64,000 nt of DNA from Astragalus membranaceus. Lineage: Eukaryota > Streptophyta > Magnoliopsida > Fabales > Fabaceae. The first letter of the stretch is position 1. Each line of letters starts with the position of its first letter. The position numbers were made by a program, and so were the translations under genes. Where the stretch lies: contig CM076851.1 in assembly GCA_039519185.1 (NCBI GenBank), forward strand, positions 49,148,751 to 49,212,750, read 5' to 3'. Below the pieces are notes generated by a model that worked only from the letters and a program-made list of their open reading frames with translations, was not told where the DNA came from and did no database searches. Shown here in pieces: positions 1 through 12,146 of the stretch.

Positions 1-1732
1 GGTAAACTTCCTCTTGATATCTGATATGGTCTTTCAGCTCATCAGATCTCTCATGCTCCCTTCTCAAGGCTTGTTGGTATTCTCGGAGTATTTCTTCAAT
101 GGTCTCTTTATCCCGCCGGATACTTTTCACTTGATCTTCAAACTCAGCTATCAATATCCGAGACTCTCTCTTTGATTTCACCAACAAGCCTTGTGCGGTT
201 TTTTCAGCAATCATTGACTCCTCCCATAACTCTTTCCATTTATGCGCATCATCAATGGCTTGGTTCATCTTCAGGTTGCATCGCTTTAGTTCTTCCTTTG
301 CCCCCCTCAGGTATTTTTGGACCTCTTGTTTGTTCTTTTCTTCAATCTTAAGTTGCTTGCGGCTATCCTCAATGGCCGATGACTTAGTTGTATTTTCCTC
401 CTCCAATTTCTGGTTTCTTAGAAGCACTTTCTCTAATTCTGCCTGTAAGCCCTTCTTTTCTTCTTCAGCTTTTGACAAGGCCATTTTGAGCTTATCTAAC
501 TCTTCGACAGTGGGAGGGGTAGGTTCAAGTACTTCTTCCTCAACCCATAGTGCGCTTCGGTAAGGCAATCGGGTGTCTTGGAGCCTTTTGTGAAGCCATT
601 GACGAAATGTGGGTTCCTTATCGCCGCTCCTCTTGCCAAGCTCTCGTCCTTTGCGGAAAACCTTATCCCACACTTGAGAAATCCTCCGGAGCATGTCAAC
701 CTCTTTTGGGCCTCCCTCATAAAGGTAGAAAGGGATCAACATGTCTTCGGTGGGCGGACTTCGCATGGGGTACCCCAGCTGTCTTAAAGGTAGAGAGGGG
801 TTGTAATTTATGCATCCTCTTGTTCCCATGAGTGGGACATTTTGGAAGCTTCCACATTGAAAAACCACTTCAGGCCTATCTTTCCACCATGATGGGTGCC
901 ATCGAACCTTGTATTCATGAAGGCCTCTTAGCACTTGCAACCATTCACTAGTGTTCATTGAATCCACATCACACCCTCTAGCGTCTTCAATTGGGCCTTC
1001 TACCTTAACTTTGTTGACGAAGGTATGGGTGAGAAGCCAAACATACAAGGCTTGTAGGCAGCAAGATATCCTCTTTCCCTTTAGCTCACTATAATGAGTG
1101 AAGGTACAGTAAGTGTCTGCAAGAATGGCTGGAATTGGGTTGGTTGGGTTTTCTTCATCGTTGAAGGATAGGAACACACCAATAGCAGTTGTGTCCACAT
1201 ATCTTTCAAGGCGTGGGAATAGGACAATCCCAAATATGGTCAAAGCTAACAATTGCTTGAAAGGACCCCAATTTCTAGCGTCGGCGAAGGATTTCATTTG
1301 ACTTTCTAGGTACTCTTGCGGGAACCCTACAATGCAATTTCGGTTTTTCTTTTGGAGCTTCAAACTTTCCTTGCTGATTTGTAGCATTGAGGCAAGTTTC
1401 TCATCTGCATAGTAATGCTCCTGATACTGGTAGGGCCTAACGTCTCGCTGAGGAAAACCAAGAATCTGCGTATACTCTTCTAGAGTAGGTGCCATTTGGA
1501 AATTTTTGAAGGTAAAGCATCTCAAGGGAGAGTCATAGAATTGGCTCAGTGCAACAATGGCATTTGTCTGCACTTCCAACCGTAACAACATAATAATCTT
1601 CCCATAAGCTCTATCGAAGGATCTGCGCTCGATGGGCGGCAACCAACCCGCACATTCTCTTAAGCTCGTCAGATTGAGCTGCTTCACTGTAGGGTAATTC
1701 AGGGTTTGAACTGCTTCATCGTTTGATCCCAT
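1..1732 (-). CDS. Ogre ORF1 protein, DUF7745-like, partial (runs off window)
   Basis: The start codon at 1732-1730 opens an uninterrupted frame of 577 codons to the window edge with no stop. The N-terminal ~400 residues are globular and resemble the plant DUF7745 family: a segment with SQFYDSPLRCFTF and FQMAPTLEEYTQILGF (about residues 65-95), a tryptophan/proline-rich middle and a W-rich stretch near HPSWWKDRP. From about residue 400 the protein becomes a long charged coiled coil (KAEEEKKGLQAELEKVLL and following). The role of ORF1 in Ogre elements is not known to me; it is translated separately from gag-pol and has no enzymatic motif here. The leader upstream and the intact frame suggest a fairly young copy. 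The domain assignment is from memory of the family and needs a profile search. Confidence 0.75.
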   Translation of the reverse strand, partial: MGSNDEAVQTLNYPTVKQLNLTSLRECAGWLPPIERRSFDRAYGKIIMLLRLEVQTNAIVALSQFYDSPLRCFTFKNFQMAPTLEEYTQILGFPQRDVRPYQYQEHYYADEKLASMLQISKESLKLQKKNRNCIVGFPQEYLESQMKSFADARNWGPFKQLLALTIFGIVLFPRLERYVDTTAIGVFLSFNDEENPTNPIPAILADTYCTFTHYSELKGKRISCCLQALYVWLLTHTFVNKVKVEGPIEDARGCDVDSMNTSEWLQVLRGLHEYKVRWHPSWWKDRPEVVFQCGSFQNVPLMGTRGCINYNPSLPLRQLGYPMRSPPTEDMLIPFYLYEGGPKEVDMLRRISQVWDKVFRKGRELGKRSGDKEPTFRQWLHKRLQDTRLPYRSALWVEEEVLEPTPPTVEELDKLKMALSKAEEEKKGLQAELEKVLLRNQKLEEENTTKSSAIEDSRKQLKIEEKNKQEVQKYLRGAKEELKRCNLKMNQAIDDAHKWKELWEESMIAEKTAQGLLVKSKRESRILIAEFEDQVKSIRRDKETIEEILREYQQALRREHERSDELKDHIRYQEEVY

Positions 1733-2588
1733 ATTGTCTTGCTTATGACACAATTTTTGAGCCTCTTACAATTCTCGGCAAACCTAAATGAGATGAATAA
1801 CATGCATGTGAGGATTTTTTTATATTTTGTGAAATAACGATGCTATATGATGGATGAAAGAATGATGTCACGCGTGTTAAAAAAATAAGGAAAAACTTGG
1901 TGATTCATCTTTGAGAAGGTGTTAACTATGTGTCACATCCTATATACGCAAAAGGAAAAAAAACATAATAGTAATAAATGGTTTTGATGATTTGATTTTT
2001 TTGAGAAAGAAAAAAAAATATCTGTAATGATGCAGCGGGTAGGTGAAATGCCCTTGTGTCCTAAACAGGCTAGGTCTTATATATAGGTCACGGTCTAGGG
2101 TCATTTACGTGATCGATCTCTCAGGTGGCTCTATTCACTTCCTCACCAAGGTTTCCAGAGCTAAAATCCCCTTCATGATATGATCCACAACGATAGCGAG
2201 CTACCTGGTGTGGGATACCATGAAAGGGCATACTCTGGTTGAGACTTTCATGACAGTCAGACAGATAAAATCCAGAATGACTGTCACTAATAATCTCCAC
2301 TCGTCCTAGGTTAATTTTCAGACCCGGGTATAAGGCCCCACTCAGAAGTGTGTGAATAAACATGTGTAAGTGACGTGTGTGATACGGGCACAATACCTAG
2401 ACCACACAAGCTGCAAAAGAAATACAGATAATAGTACAAAAGTTTTCTACCCTAAGGTTCAATAAGGCCATAAATAAATAAACAAATAAATAAAAAAAAA
2501 CTGGCAAATATGAACGTTAAGGTAAAAAGGTATTAAATTAACAATAATCTACACATTTAATTAAATTAGGCTTGAGCCTCTAAAATTA
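1733..2588 (-). other. Ogre leader between primer site and ORF1
   Basis: About 860 bases of non-coding DNA separate the primer site from ORF1. Short ORFs here (such as 2121-2393) have no recognisable product. A diverged copy of the 2230-2400 part recurs at 35200-35400, which supports its being element sequence. Confidence 0.6.
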
Positions 2589-2606
2589 TCCCCAGTGAAG
2601 TCGCCA
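2589..2606 (-). other. Primer binding site, tRNA-Arg type
   Basis: The minus strand reads TGGCGACTTCACTGGGGA two bases inside the LTR terminus. It is complementary to a tRNA 3' end finishing in CCA and matches the Arg-type primer site known from Ogre elements. Confidence 0.8.
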
Positions 2607-2608
2607 GC

Positions 2609-5432
2609 TGTAGCGACCGAAAAATCCGAAGGAGGGGATTCTTCGTCATTTCGCAATGAAGCCGCCATCAATATTTATTAAATAGGAAAACATTGAAAAA
2701 AACCTTTATTTTTGGGTTCGGGGGTCGATTATGCGTGGGGAAGGTATTAGCACCCCACGACATCCTTTCCAAAGAAAGGTTACCGCTTAATTTGATGTGT
2801 AGAAGGAAAGTTAATTTAAAGAAAATACTTTAATTTACCTTTTTATTATTTGCAAAATCGAAGAGGAAGACTTAATAAAAATTTTTGTTTTTTGTGCTTG
2901 ACAGGAGTGGGCCCCTGCTCCTACGTATCCCCAGGTGCGATGGGGAAATCAAAGCTACGTAGTTCTTGGGGTAGAAAATGTTTGTGTGTTTGATGTTTTT
3001 TTTTATTTATTTTTGAAATCGGGAGAGGTACTCGTGACGACCAAACAAGTAAAACTCAGAGTGGTCGTCGCTCATAGCTCGTTTGAAAACCAAAGCTGTT
3101 ATCAACGGTCAAACAAGCTAAGCTCAGAGTGACCATTAATAACAAACTAATTTTATGTTTAGGAAAACATTTATTCGTTATTTGAAAAAAATAGGTTTGT
3201 GAGAGAAAATATTTATTTAGGGAAAAGAGATTTCTTTTAAAAGAAGAAACAGGGGGTGCAGTAGTAAAATGGGGTGCAGGTTACAGGAAGGCTGTATCAT
3301 TAAAACTGGGGTGCAGATAGTGAGCCCAGCTTGTTTTTTTTTTTTTTTGTGTTTGGGCACCTGCCAACGTGAATGGGCCTAAGACAGGGGTGGCGCGTGA
3401 ATTAAAAAACGGTGGTGCAGCTAGAAATCTGAAAAAAAATAAACGCGTAAAGACGAAAACGCCCCTTATGCCCCTACTATAAAAACGGAAGCTAAAACTA
3501 GTAACCCTAATTCTGCTTCTCTTCTCCACGGCGCCGTGCACACCCTAAAATCGCAAAACCTAAATTTCACTCTTCCCCCTTCTCCATGCGTCGTATCTCT
3601 CCCTCTCTCACCCTACTCTTTGCTTATCCTTTCTCCTCCGTTTTCACTCTCCTCTCCTCATCCTAATCTCCTTCTCCATCTCTCCATCAACTCTCCTATC
3701 GTTTTCTACCCCCTCACCGTCGCTAATGGCGAAAATAGGTAGAGGACCGTGGTGTTGTTGTTCGTGGTGGCGTGGTGGTTTTGACGGCGGGGTAGTGGGA
3801 CGATGGGAGGTGGACGCGGTGTGGTGGTGTACTGTGCGTGGTTGGGGTGGATCAGTGGTGGAGGAAAGTTCGGCCGTACAAAGGGGGTGGCTTACAGTGA
3901 TGAGGGCGGTTTGCGGTCGTGGTGGTGTACTGTTGGTGGTTGGCGGTGAGGCGGCCGTTTGGGTGGAGATGGTTGCGAAGAGGTGTTCGGTGGTGGTTGG
4001 GGTTCTGTGAGGGCAGTTACGGTTGTTGGGGTGACGGTGGTTGGGCGGATCTGTGACGGTGGTGATACGGCAGGGTAGTGGGACGATGGGAGGTGGAGGC
4101 GGTGTGGCCGTTTGGGGTGGTTGGGCGGCGTGAAGGATTTAGCGGTGATGGTGGTGGCCGTTTGGTGGTGGCTGGCCGTGGGGCTACGGTGGTGAGCACC
4201 GCAAGCGGTGGCCGGAGGTAAAACCTCTCCCTTCTCTCTTTCTTGTTTCGGTTCAGTTTTGGAATTTTAATTTTACCTTCTCCCTTTTTTTTTAAAACGA
4301 AAACAGCTTATACCCTTCCCCTTTTACAAAAGAATAAACAGAAGCATAACCATGATTTTCCCCTCCCTTTACTTCTCCATTTTCGTATTCTCTTTCATCA
4401 TTTGCATTTTATCAATGAAAGCATTGGTTGATGATTTCTGGTTTACATTTCATTAGTCATTTTAAACAGAGAAGAGGAAAAAATTAACGCATACATACAT
4501 AAGCATAATAGTCACGTATAAGTATAATGGACATATTTAATTACTGAATAAAAAGAAAGACAGAAACCTCATGCTTCAACAGAGACTTTAATGTGTTATG
4601 TATGGAAGATACCTGAGTTACTCTTTATTTGCTCAAGTGGAAAGAAATCTGATTCTGAGTATCTTTTGAAGTAGCATCAACTGGATAGCAGTGTTGTGTT
4701 TTTTGTGTATCTGTGTGTGTGTTCCTCCTAACTGATTTCAGTTCATTGGTATTTATAGGCTGGGGATTCTGGTGTAGGTGTGGTGTTTGAGCAGGGAATC
4801 AAAACCCAGGAGACCAGGCTGTTGTTGTTGCAGCAGAGACACAGTGGAGCAGCAAAGGATGGCAGCAGGGGGTGGAACAAGGTTGCTGCCACTGCAGCAA
4901 TGTTTTTGCTGAAAATGGAAGCCAAACAAAAGGGACAAGAAGAAATAAGCTTGGGCTTCTAGCTCCAGGGAGAGAGCAAGTCGCATGCTGTCTCCATTTG
5001 ATTTTGTTTTATTATTATTTTTTTGTACTCTTTTTTGCTTTTAATTAATTTTTGTACCAATTGTATTTAATTTTTTTTGTCTTCATGTATATCAAAGTTG
5101 ACTTAGGTTGTACCTTTTATTTTGTAAAAAAAAACTGTTTATAATAATAAAAACATTGATTTTTTATTAGATTTTTTTTATATAACACTAATAACAAACA
5201 GATTAAACTAAATAATGATAATCATAATATCAATAAGCAATGAAAACCGAGTTAAACATTCGCAACGACGAGATGCGGATCGCTTTCGCATAATAAAAAA
5301 TGAAACGTGGCACAGCGAGAACGACAATGCGTGCACAATTAAAAGCGACTCGCATATGCTAGGTACAAATATATGCTAGGTACAAATTGAAACTATTTGC
5401 ATTAATCTAACGGACAAAATTAGGGTATGACA
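2609..5432 (-). repeat. Ogre-like long terminal repeat (5' LTR), 2824 bp
   Basis: On the minus strand the LTR starts TGTCATACCCTAATTTTG and ends ...GGTCGCTACA, giving the usual TG...CA ends. The start and the U5 end (2609-2900, with the phrase about short 'taggaaaacattgaaaa' sequence) are typical of legume Ogre LTRs. It contains a poly-purine/pyrimidine stretch and a G-rich segment (3720-4200), which create several meaningless ORFs. No other copy is in the window, so its age cannot be estimated. A decayed relative of the U5 part lies at 35560-35830. Confidence 0.8.
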
Positions 5433-6690
5433 AACATCATCTTTGAGGACTTGCTGAAAGTTTTGAATATCTCTACTGACGACATCACCCCATACCATGG
5501 GACGCACTTGACTGGGTTCGATGGCTCAACAGTCAAACCACTTGCCTACATTGAACTGATGGTCACTTATGGAGATCCTGATGGCGAACAACCCTTGTTT
5601 CGAATAGTGAAGGAGCCCTTCCTAGTCCTTCCATGCAAGTCAATTTACCAGTGCATAATTGGGAGGCCGACACTAGGCAGGCTAGGACCAGTAACCTCAA
5701 CTGTGCATCTGAAAATGAAGTTCTACTCCTTGGACAACAGGATTGTAACCCCGCAAGCTGACTTGGGCGCAACCCGCAAGTGCTACTACCTGAGCATGAA
5801 GAATCTGCAAGAGGCTGAGGGAGTTAAGGAACCAAGCAAAAGATGGGGAAGGAGTCTGAAGTAAACTTGGCTGACTTAGATGCCATGTATGACCCAGATA
5901 GTGATGAAGAGGAGGATAATGATGTCCTAGCCAGAGAGCTGAAGAAACGCAACAAGAGACCTGAACCGGATGGCGAGCTTACCTCGATACAATTGGGCGA
6001 AAAACCCAAAAACGCTGTTAGGACAGGCGCCAACCTTCCTAATGGGATAAAGGAGAAGCTCACGATCTTCCCAAGGAACAATGCTGATTTGTTTGCCTCC
6101 CCGGCAGCGGACATGCCTGCGATGCCACTTGAGATAGTCACCATCTAGCTTGAGACTCCCAAATCGTATGGGCGACTAGGGAAGGAAGAGTGGGCGAGAG
6201 GTACGTTTGGGGCTGCTGGTAGAACCATAGAAGACCTCTTAGAGGCAAAAGTTGTTTAAGAATTAAGTGAACCAACCAGCCATCCAATGTAATCCTTGAT
6301 TAAGAAGTTTAATGAAAAATGGCGAATATGCATTGATTATACTGATATTAATAAGGTATGACCCAAAATTGCCTTCCCCATGTTTGATCCGGTTTTCGTT
6401 TACTATATTTTATAGACGCATACTCGGGATACAATCAAATCCCGATGTACCCATCAGACCAAGAGAAAACAGTGTTCATGACTGATCAAGGGAGTTACTG
6501 TTATCGCGTTATGCCCTTTGGTCTCAAAACGCCGGGGCAACTTGTCAAAGAATGATGAACAAGGTATTCAAAAATCAGATAAACCGAATGAACCCAGAGA
6601 AGTATTTACCTTCGGGGTCCAAACAGAGAATTTCTTGGGTTCTATCTCACTAAATGTGGCATAGAGACCAACCCTGAAAAAGCATCTGTT
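5433..6690 (+). pseudogene. Ty3/gypsy (Tat lineage) protease-RT remnant
   Basis: The frame from 5433 to 5861 encodes a retroviral-type aspartic protease C-terminal part with the conserved block IIGRPTLGRLGPVTSTVHL and a downstream ADLGATRKCYY. A second frame (5843-6148) carries the linker before RT, with NNADLFASPAADMP. Beyond 6148 there are stops and frameshifts, but RT pieces remain readable: the region of WRICIDYTDINK (about 6320-6355), DAYSGYNQIP (about 6415-6445, broken) and MPFGLK (about 6510). The YMDD box is absent because sequence jumps from the palm region to the FLGFYLT...GIE block (about 6630-6665). The start is cut by the Ogre insertion at 5432. This is dead pol sequence. Confidence 0.75.
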
Positions 6691-6855
6691 ATGGCAATAC
6701 AAGTTACTTTGTTTCCAAATAATGGCTTTTGTATTGGAATAACTACACACCATGCAGCTTTAGATAAAAAATCTTCAACTACACACCATGCAGTTTTAAT
6801 AGAAAACATTAATCTGATAGATCTATATCTTAGACCAACTTGTGAGAATACTGGT
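6679..6855 (+). pseudogene. BAHD acyltransferase fragment
   Basis: From 6679 the plus strand reads about 57 codons including QVTLFPNNGFCIGITTHHAALD, which resembles the N-terminal catalytic block of plant BAHD acyltransferases, notably flavonoid malonyltransferases. The HHAALD stretch supplies the HxxxD catalytic motif. The reading then repeats a TTHHA phrase and diverges to a stop at about 6852. No other conserved block such as DFGWG is visible nearby. It adjoins the end of the gypsy remnant and may have been carried in by a mobile element (a Helitron end lies at 8238). It is non-functional at this length. The family call is from motif recognition only. Confidence 0.5.
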
Positions 6856-6859
6856 TCAT

Positions 6860-8205
6860 AATTTAGAACATCATATTCATATAGATGCCAAAACAAAGTG
6901 AAAATGGTACAAAACTTTAGCTTCTAGACTATTTTTTTGGAAGATCAGAAATTGTTGTACAGAAGATGGAAGACAGTATTATAATTTTGTATTTATTGAT
7001 GGAAAGGCAAGGATTTGTGATAGAAGGCCATGCATTTCATGTATGTATAAGTCAAAACAGAAATGTTAGACAAACTATAACAACAACTTCCCAATTCAAC
7101 TTTACAGTTTCATGTTTCTTCCTCTCTTGACTGTCATGTCATGAAACCATTAAAATCCTGTTGGAGTTGGATTCAGTTTTAAGCAAATTGAATACTTCCT
7201 CCCATATATTTCTCATCATGTGTTTTATCAAGTAGACCAACAAATCCTACATTAAAAATATCACCATACAATCTAATCAATTACAGTTATATGTTTAGAT
7301 ACAAAGAAGAAAAACAATAAACTCCCGTGTATTTTTCAATTCACAATGCCGACTCACTCCTTATAATTTCTCTCAAACTTCCTAACTAACTCCAGCTAAC
7401 AACAGCTGTCATTACAGTTCTGTTATCCTGATTAGGATCTGCTGCGGCTTGTCTATTTCTCCTAACATAGACCCTCCACAAACATTTTCTCAATGTAGAA
7501 AAACAAGGAACCGGAAGCAATAAATTTTCTTTCATGACAGACTTCAGAGAAGAACTTGATCTCTAGTAATATATTTTTATCTTGTCTTTGGAGTTTGGAA
7601 ATCTTGAAATGTTAGCCATTTACCCACATTATTACTTAGAACTGCAAAAGAAGCGGATAATTACCAGAGCATAACACACATAAGAGTGGAAAATATACAA
7701 GTTCATAAGAGTGGATAATTACCAGAGCATAACAGACATAAGAGTAATTGGTGTTTTTGTGGCAGACAGCGAAGATGCCGAAAGCGAACGTGGAGATAAG
7801 AAGAAGAAAGAAGAGGATGAGGAAAGGGAGGTCTTTGAAGGAACGAGGACTGTGACCAGCGACGATGAAGAAGAAGAGGAAATGGGTGATGGGTTTTTGG
7901 AGGCAATAGAAGAACTTGAGAGAGGATTCATGGCTGAGAAGAGAGGAAGTAGAGGAGGAAGAAGAACAGTCATTTTTAAACACACGTGGCAGCTAGGTGT
8001 CATTTTTTTTAACGTCACACTAACAGTCCTCTAACAGAAGGGCTTATTTCAAAATGCTGCATTTTGCAAGGGCTTATTATTAAAAAAAATTTTGCAGGGG
8101 ATTAAACCAAAACACGCTATATTTGCAGGGGCCTAAAACATATTTAAGCCATGATTTTAAAATTTTTAACACCAAAATTTTTATAAATTCTGTTTAAAAA
8201 AATGT
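6860..8205. other. Non-coding stretch with short direct repeat and an acidic ORF
   Basis: I see no recognisable gene. A direct repeat with ggataattaccagagcata occurs at about 7655 and 7710. An ORF at 7711-8034 (+) starts in the repeat and encodes a 107-residue, very acidic Glu/Asp-rich peptide with no known domain; its antisense frames are equally open because of the GAA/GAG bias, so I do not call it a gene. The stretch 8035-8150 has alternating 'gggcttatt' and 'gcagggg' phrases ending in aaaacatatttaagcc, which looks like one end of a MULE-type MITE, but I find no partner end. Confidence 0.4.
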
Positions 8206-8208
8206 ATA

Positions 8209-8238
8209 CCCGTGCAGCGCACGGGTGATACATACTAG
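8209..8238 (+). mobile_element. Helitron 3' terminus, family A copy 1
   Basis: A perfect 7-bp hairpin, CCCGTGC-AGC-GCACGGG (8209-8225), is followed nine bases later by CTAG and then a T. A GC-rich hairpin just upstream of CTRR with a 3' T is the established Helitron 3' end. The same hairpin and flanks recur at 16464-16493, so this is a family. The 5' end of this copy is not identified; it lies somewhere to the left. Confidence 0.75.
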
Positions 8239-9743
8239 TTATATTCAATCACGAATAGTCCAAATAAGCATTCCACGTCACTAATCCAAAAAAGCCACAC
8301 AATACATGATAAAAATACGTGGCGTTCACCTCATACTTTCGCTCAATCTGAACGGCTGATAAACAAAGTTACATCATCTCGCAAAATGGACGGCTTAGAT
8401 TCAATAAAATTGCGGCTCTAATTATTTGGAAAAAACGGAAGTCAATAAATGTGCTTTTAGTGGCAATATGGACTTCGTTCATATATCACATATCCTTGAC
8501 TTCCCCCCATGAATTCAGCCAACAAAGTTATTTCTCATTGAAAGCATTATTGTCTTTAATGGGAATTTATTTCAGGAAAAGTTTACGCAAAACAAAATTT
8601 TACATTTGTTAAACAAGCCTCGCATATCCAAAAATTGGTGATGATTCCAAATAAAAATAAAACGTTTTATTGACAAAGAAAAATAGAAGGTTAAATTTTT
8701 ATAATTCCATGTCACTTAAAATTTAAATTTCAATAGTAATTATAATTTTAATACGGTTATCAGACAAATCAATTTAATGGAATTCAAGTCCAACCATTCA
8801 ATGTAATTCAATTGTGGGATAACATAAATGACAATAATTCAAATTGAATCTGATAAGGATTAATTTGAATAACAGAAAATGATATGAAATCAAAATGAAT
8901 CTGAAAATTTAAAGTGGAATATCAAATCAAAAAACACATATTAATGGCCAATGTTTTAAACAATTTCTGATTTTGAATATAATTATTCTTAATTCTTAAT
9001 TTGAAGCTGATAATTTAAATTTCGGTAACAAATCTTTTCTCTCTTATTCTCTCTTTTTGATTTACGATTTTCAATCTCTAAACCCATCATTTTCTCTCTC
9101 TGCATGTTAGGATGTTCTTATTTCTTATTCTCTGTTTTTCTTATTTCTTATTTCTTATTTCTTATTTCTCTGCATGTTTTGATTTATCCTTTGTGGCCTC
9201 ATGCAAAATATCGAACATAATTTAAACTTATGTGCTGCATTTACTATATGGCATTTTTTTTTAGATTCATGATCTGAACATATGTGGGATTCATGTTTTT
9301 TGTATCTTTATAGAGGCATGTATACAATTAGAACAAAACATGTGTAGGAAAAGATAATGTTAATGGTCATTTGAAAAAATGCATATACTGAAGTTTGTTT
9401 TTAATTCATCAAGTGTAGATTTCTTGCAGTGAGTTTGATAAAGTTTATATTATTTTTTGTTTTTCACTCTCATGGATATGGGTCCTCTTATTTGTGTTGA
9501 AATATTTACAAATTAATACTCTCATCTAGCGCCAAGTTCTGATCAAAATTATGAAAACATGTCCCCCTTCCCCCACTTCTTCTTTCCTTTCAATTTACAG
9601 GGCTCCAAAGTAACTCAATTTACCCACTTGAGCTTGGAAATTGTAGGCTTAAGCGATGGTTGGCGTGTGCCTGCTGAAACAAAATATATATATATATATA
9701 TATTTGTTTCCTTTTCTTTGCAATCCATTTGAACTACTATGAT

Positions 9744-9825
<82 letters not shown>

Positions 9826-12119
9826 AACTACTATTTTTTTCCTCCAGCATCTTTTTTGGCTATTTGTGACTTCTTGCAAAAGATTGAGAACTACACTATA
9901 TATAAACAGAGAAACATGTAAATTAAGCGGAGACAAAGTGTTGCAAACAATGGCATCTAAAAATGCTCGACATTAAATCAAAGAAGAGGTAAAAATCACA
10001 TGTTTCACTTGATAGCAAGTATTCTGGTTGGAACATTAAATTTAAAAATCAATTGAATGAGATAATAGGTGTATTTTACATTTGATTTCGTGGGTTTTTT
10101 TAAAAGTTGATTTTAGGGTGCAGGGAAAGAGAAGAGTGATTGATGAACCCCTTGATGAGGCCACTACTTTGAGATAGAGAAGAATGAATAGAGGATATTT
10201 CTCAAGGCACATGGAACACAACCAAGTCCTTTTTTTATTCTTTATGGTGTTTTTAAAGGTTCGCAAATAAAGTTTGATTTGTTTAAATAATGTTTTAAAT
10301 ATTTTTATTTTATTATGTGTATTTTATTCTTTGCAGATTAGAAAGCTTGAATATTTTATTCTTTGCAGATTTTCTTCGATATAGGGTTACAGATCTTTCA
10401 TACTCAATTTGGTAGTTCCTTTCACATGTTAATATTTTTTTTTACTTTGGTGGTATTAATTTGTCTTGCTTCCAAGAGGAGAAATCAACAAAGTTCATTG
10501 GTATCTTTAATTTTAGGATGTGGCTAGGACTCTGAAGCCTGAAGGTCTATTTTTTTATGTTGCTTTACTACATTCCTTGATTCGAATGTTATAAATTTGT
10601 TTAATTGTTGCATTTAGTTCTCTCATTTATACAAATTTAGAATGCTTGAATCAAATATTCAAGATGTATATGATTTTGTCTAACAACTTTATAAAAAGAT
10701 GGGAATTAGTACTTATACTATTGTATCTTATTTGGAGGTTATAGTTTATTGCAATTTTTAGTAGTTAAATGATTTTTAGTAGTTAAATGATAAGGATCTA
10801 GTGTTTCTTCTGTTTGTAGGTTTGGTTGTCGTTTGGTACAATATCCTTTACAATAAAAACTCTGGTGAATTCAACTTTCAAATGCCAACGCAAATTCCCT
10901 TATCTATTTGATTATATCTTACTTATTCCTTTACCAATTATTTAACCCTCTATAGCAATGAAAATAGGAATACTAATAAGATATTCTGTCTTGCACCGCA
11001 AATGAGTTTTTGCCACTGCATTGCTTTTTGTTGATATATAATCTTCTCAAATGATTTTTCTAGAATTGTGCTAGCTATTGTAAAATTTACCCTGTCATTG
11101 ATGAGATATGGTTGCAGATATATATACTCATGAGTCATGACTTTTAGATGTTTTTTTTGTTTTAGTTTGTTTTGGGGTTTTGCCTTCTCAAATCTCAATC
11201 AACTATTCAATGCTTATGTACCCAAAAAAACTATTCAATGCTTATTTTCTGATAACATGGGGTTTTAACTTTTAGATTCTTTTTTTTGAAAGATTCCTTT
11301 GACCATTAGAAGGTCTATTGACCCTACCAAAGTGGTATTTCTTTTAATACGAAAACTCCATAAGAGGTTATTACTCATGCTTTTATTATTATTATTATTA
11401 TTATCATTATGTAATATATGTTATTTAACAAAATAAACATCCCAATATCTGGTAATAAAGTATTTTTTTAATCTACTTTTTTCCAACTCTATGACTCTCT
11501 TTCTCTGTGATGAAGGTTTAGAGATAGCAAAGCTTGGTGTTATTGAAGGTGGAAGTTTGGTGAAGATCATGAAGAAGATCCTAGAGTGATCAAAGGATCT
11601 TTGTTATGTATACTTATGGATGTATTGTTTCATCCTTTCCCCACACTCGACTAAACAAGTGCTTTCTTACTCTGAGACGATGTTGGAACCCTAGACCAAG
11701 ATATGAAGCCTTCCATTCCCGTTAGAGCCTTCTTATTCTCCACCAAGTACATTTCTTATCATTGAATTATTTATGGATCAGTGTTTTTTGTTCTAGAAGG
11801 ACGGATGCTGGTGTTGGGTATATAATGAACAAATTTGTAATGAGAATAGACATTTTTCTTCCATCATAGTTTCTTTATAGCAGTACTCATTGGTGTGAGT
11901 CTGCATACGTTTCTATTTGTTTTGTTTTGTTTATTTCATTATAATATGAAAACATATGTTAAGGAATGTAATCAATCAACGGTGGCATAACTTATTTAAT
12001 ATGCTCTATACTCTAAAGAGAAATGTTGAGTGTGATAGTTGGCCCTTATCATGTTAACTTTAATATAAACTAATATTATTTTCATGCATATTAAAATTAT
12101 TAAACACATAAATCTAGTA
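8239..12119. other. AT-rich DNA with no recognisable gene
   Basis: This 3.9-kb stretch has no long ORF and no domain I can recognise. It contains reiterated 'ttcttattt' at 9115-9175, a short TA run at 9684-9703, a long AT microsatellite at 9747-9822, a duplicated 'atattttattctttgcagatt' phrase near 10320-10370, and a TTA repeat at 11384-11402. It lies between two copies of the same Helitron terminus (8238 and 16493), so part of it may be the body of the second Helitron. Confidence 0.4.
9747..9822. repeat. (AT)n microsatellite, 38 units
   Basis: Uninterrupted AT dinucleotides. They generate the tyrosine-isoleucine ORFs on both strands, which are not genes. Confidence 0.97.
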
Positions 12120-12146
12120 TCTATCTATACCATTTACCCACTACCA

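Larger units (their letters stand above)
1..5432 (-). mobile_element. Ogre-like Ty3/gypsy LTR retrotransposon, 5' part only
   Basis: On the minus strand this reads in order: long 5' LTR (5432-2609), tRNA-Arg-type primer site (2606-2589), a leader of about 860 bases, then a long open ORF1 (1732 to the window edge). An ORF upstream of gag, a very long LTR and an Arg primer site are the established hallmarks of the legume Ogre group (Tat lineage). The gag-pol part and 3' LTR lie beyond position 1. The right end abuts a plus-strand gypsy pol remnant whose protease region begins right after the LTR, so this element inserted into another retroelement. The left 5-bp target duplicate cannot be seen; the right one would be AACAT at 5433-5437. 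Confidence 0.82.

Noticed and set aside
3726..4199. Trp/Gly/Val-rich ORF and antisense Pro/Thr ORF
   Set aside because: They lie inside the Ogre LTR in a GGTGG-rich low-complexity stretch; no domain, and both strands are open because of the bias.
7711..8034. Acidic 107-codon ORF as a possible chaperone-like gene
   Set aside because: Low-complexity GAA/GAG run, begins in a short direct repeat, no domain and no splice or promoter signals that convince.
9649..9936. ORFs rich in Tyr-Ile on both strands
   Set aside because: They are translations of the (AT)n microsatellite.
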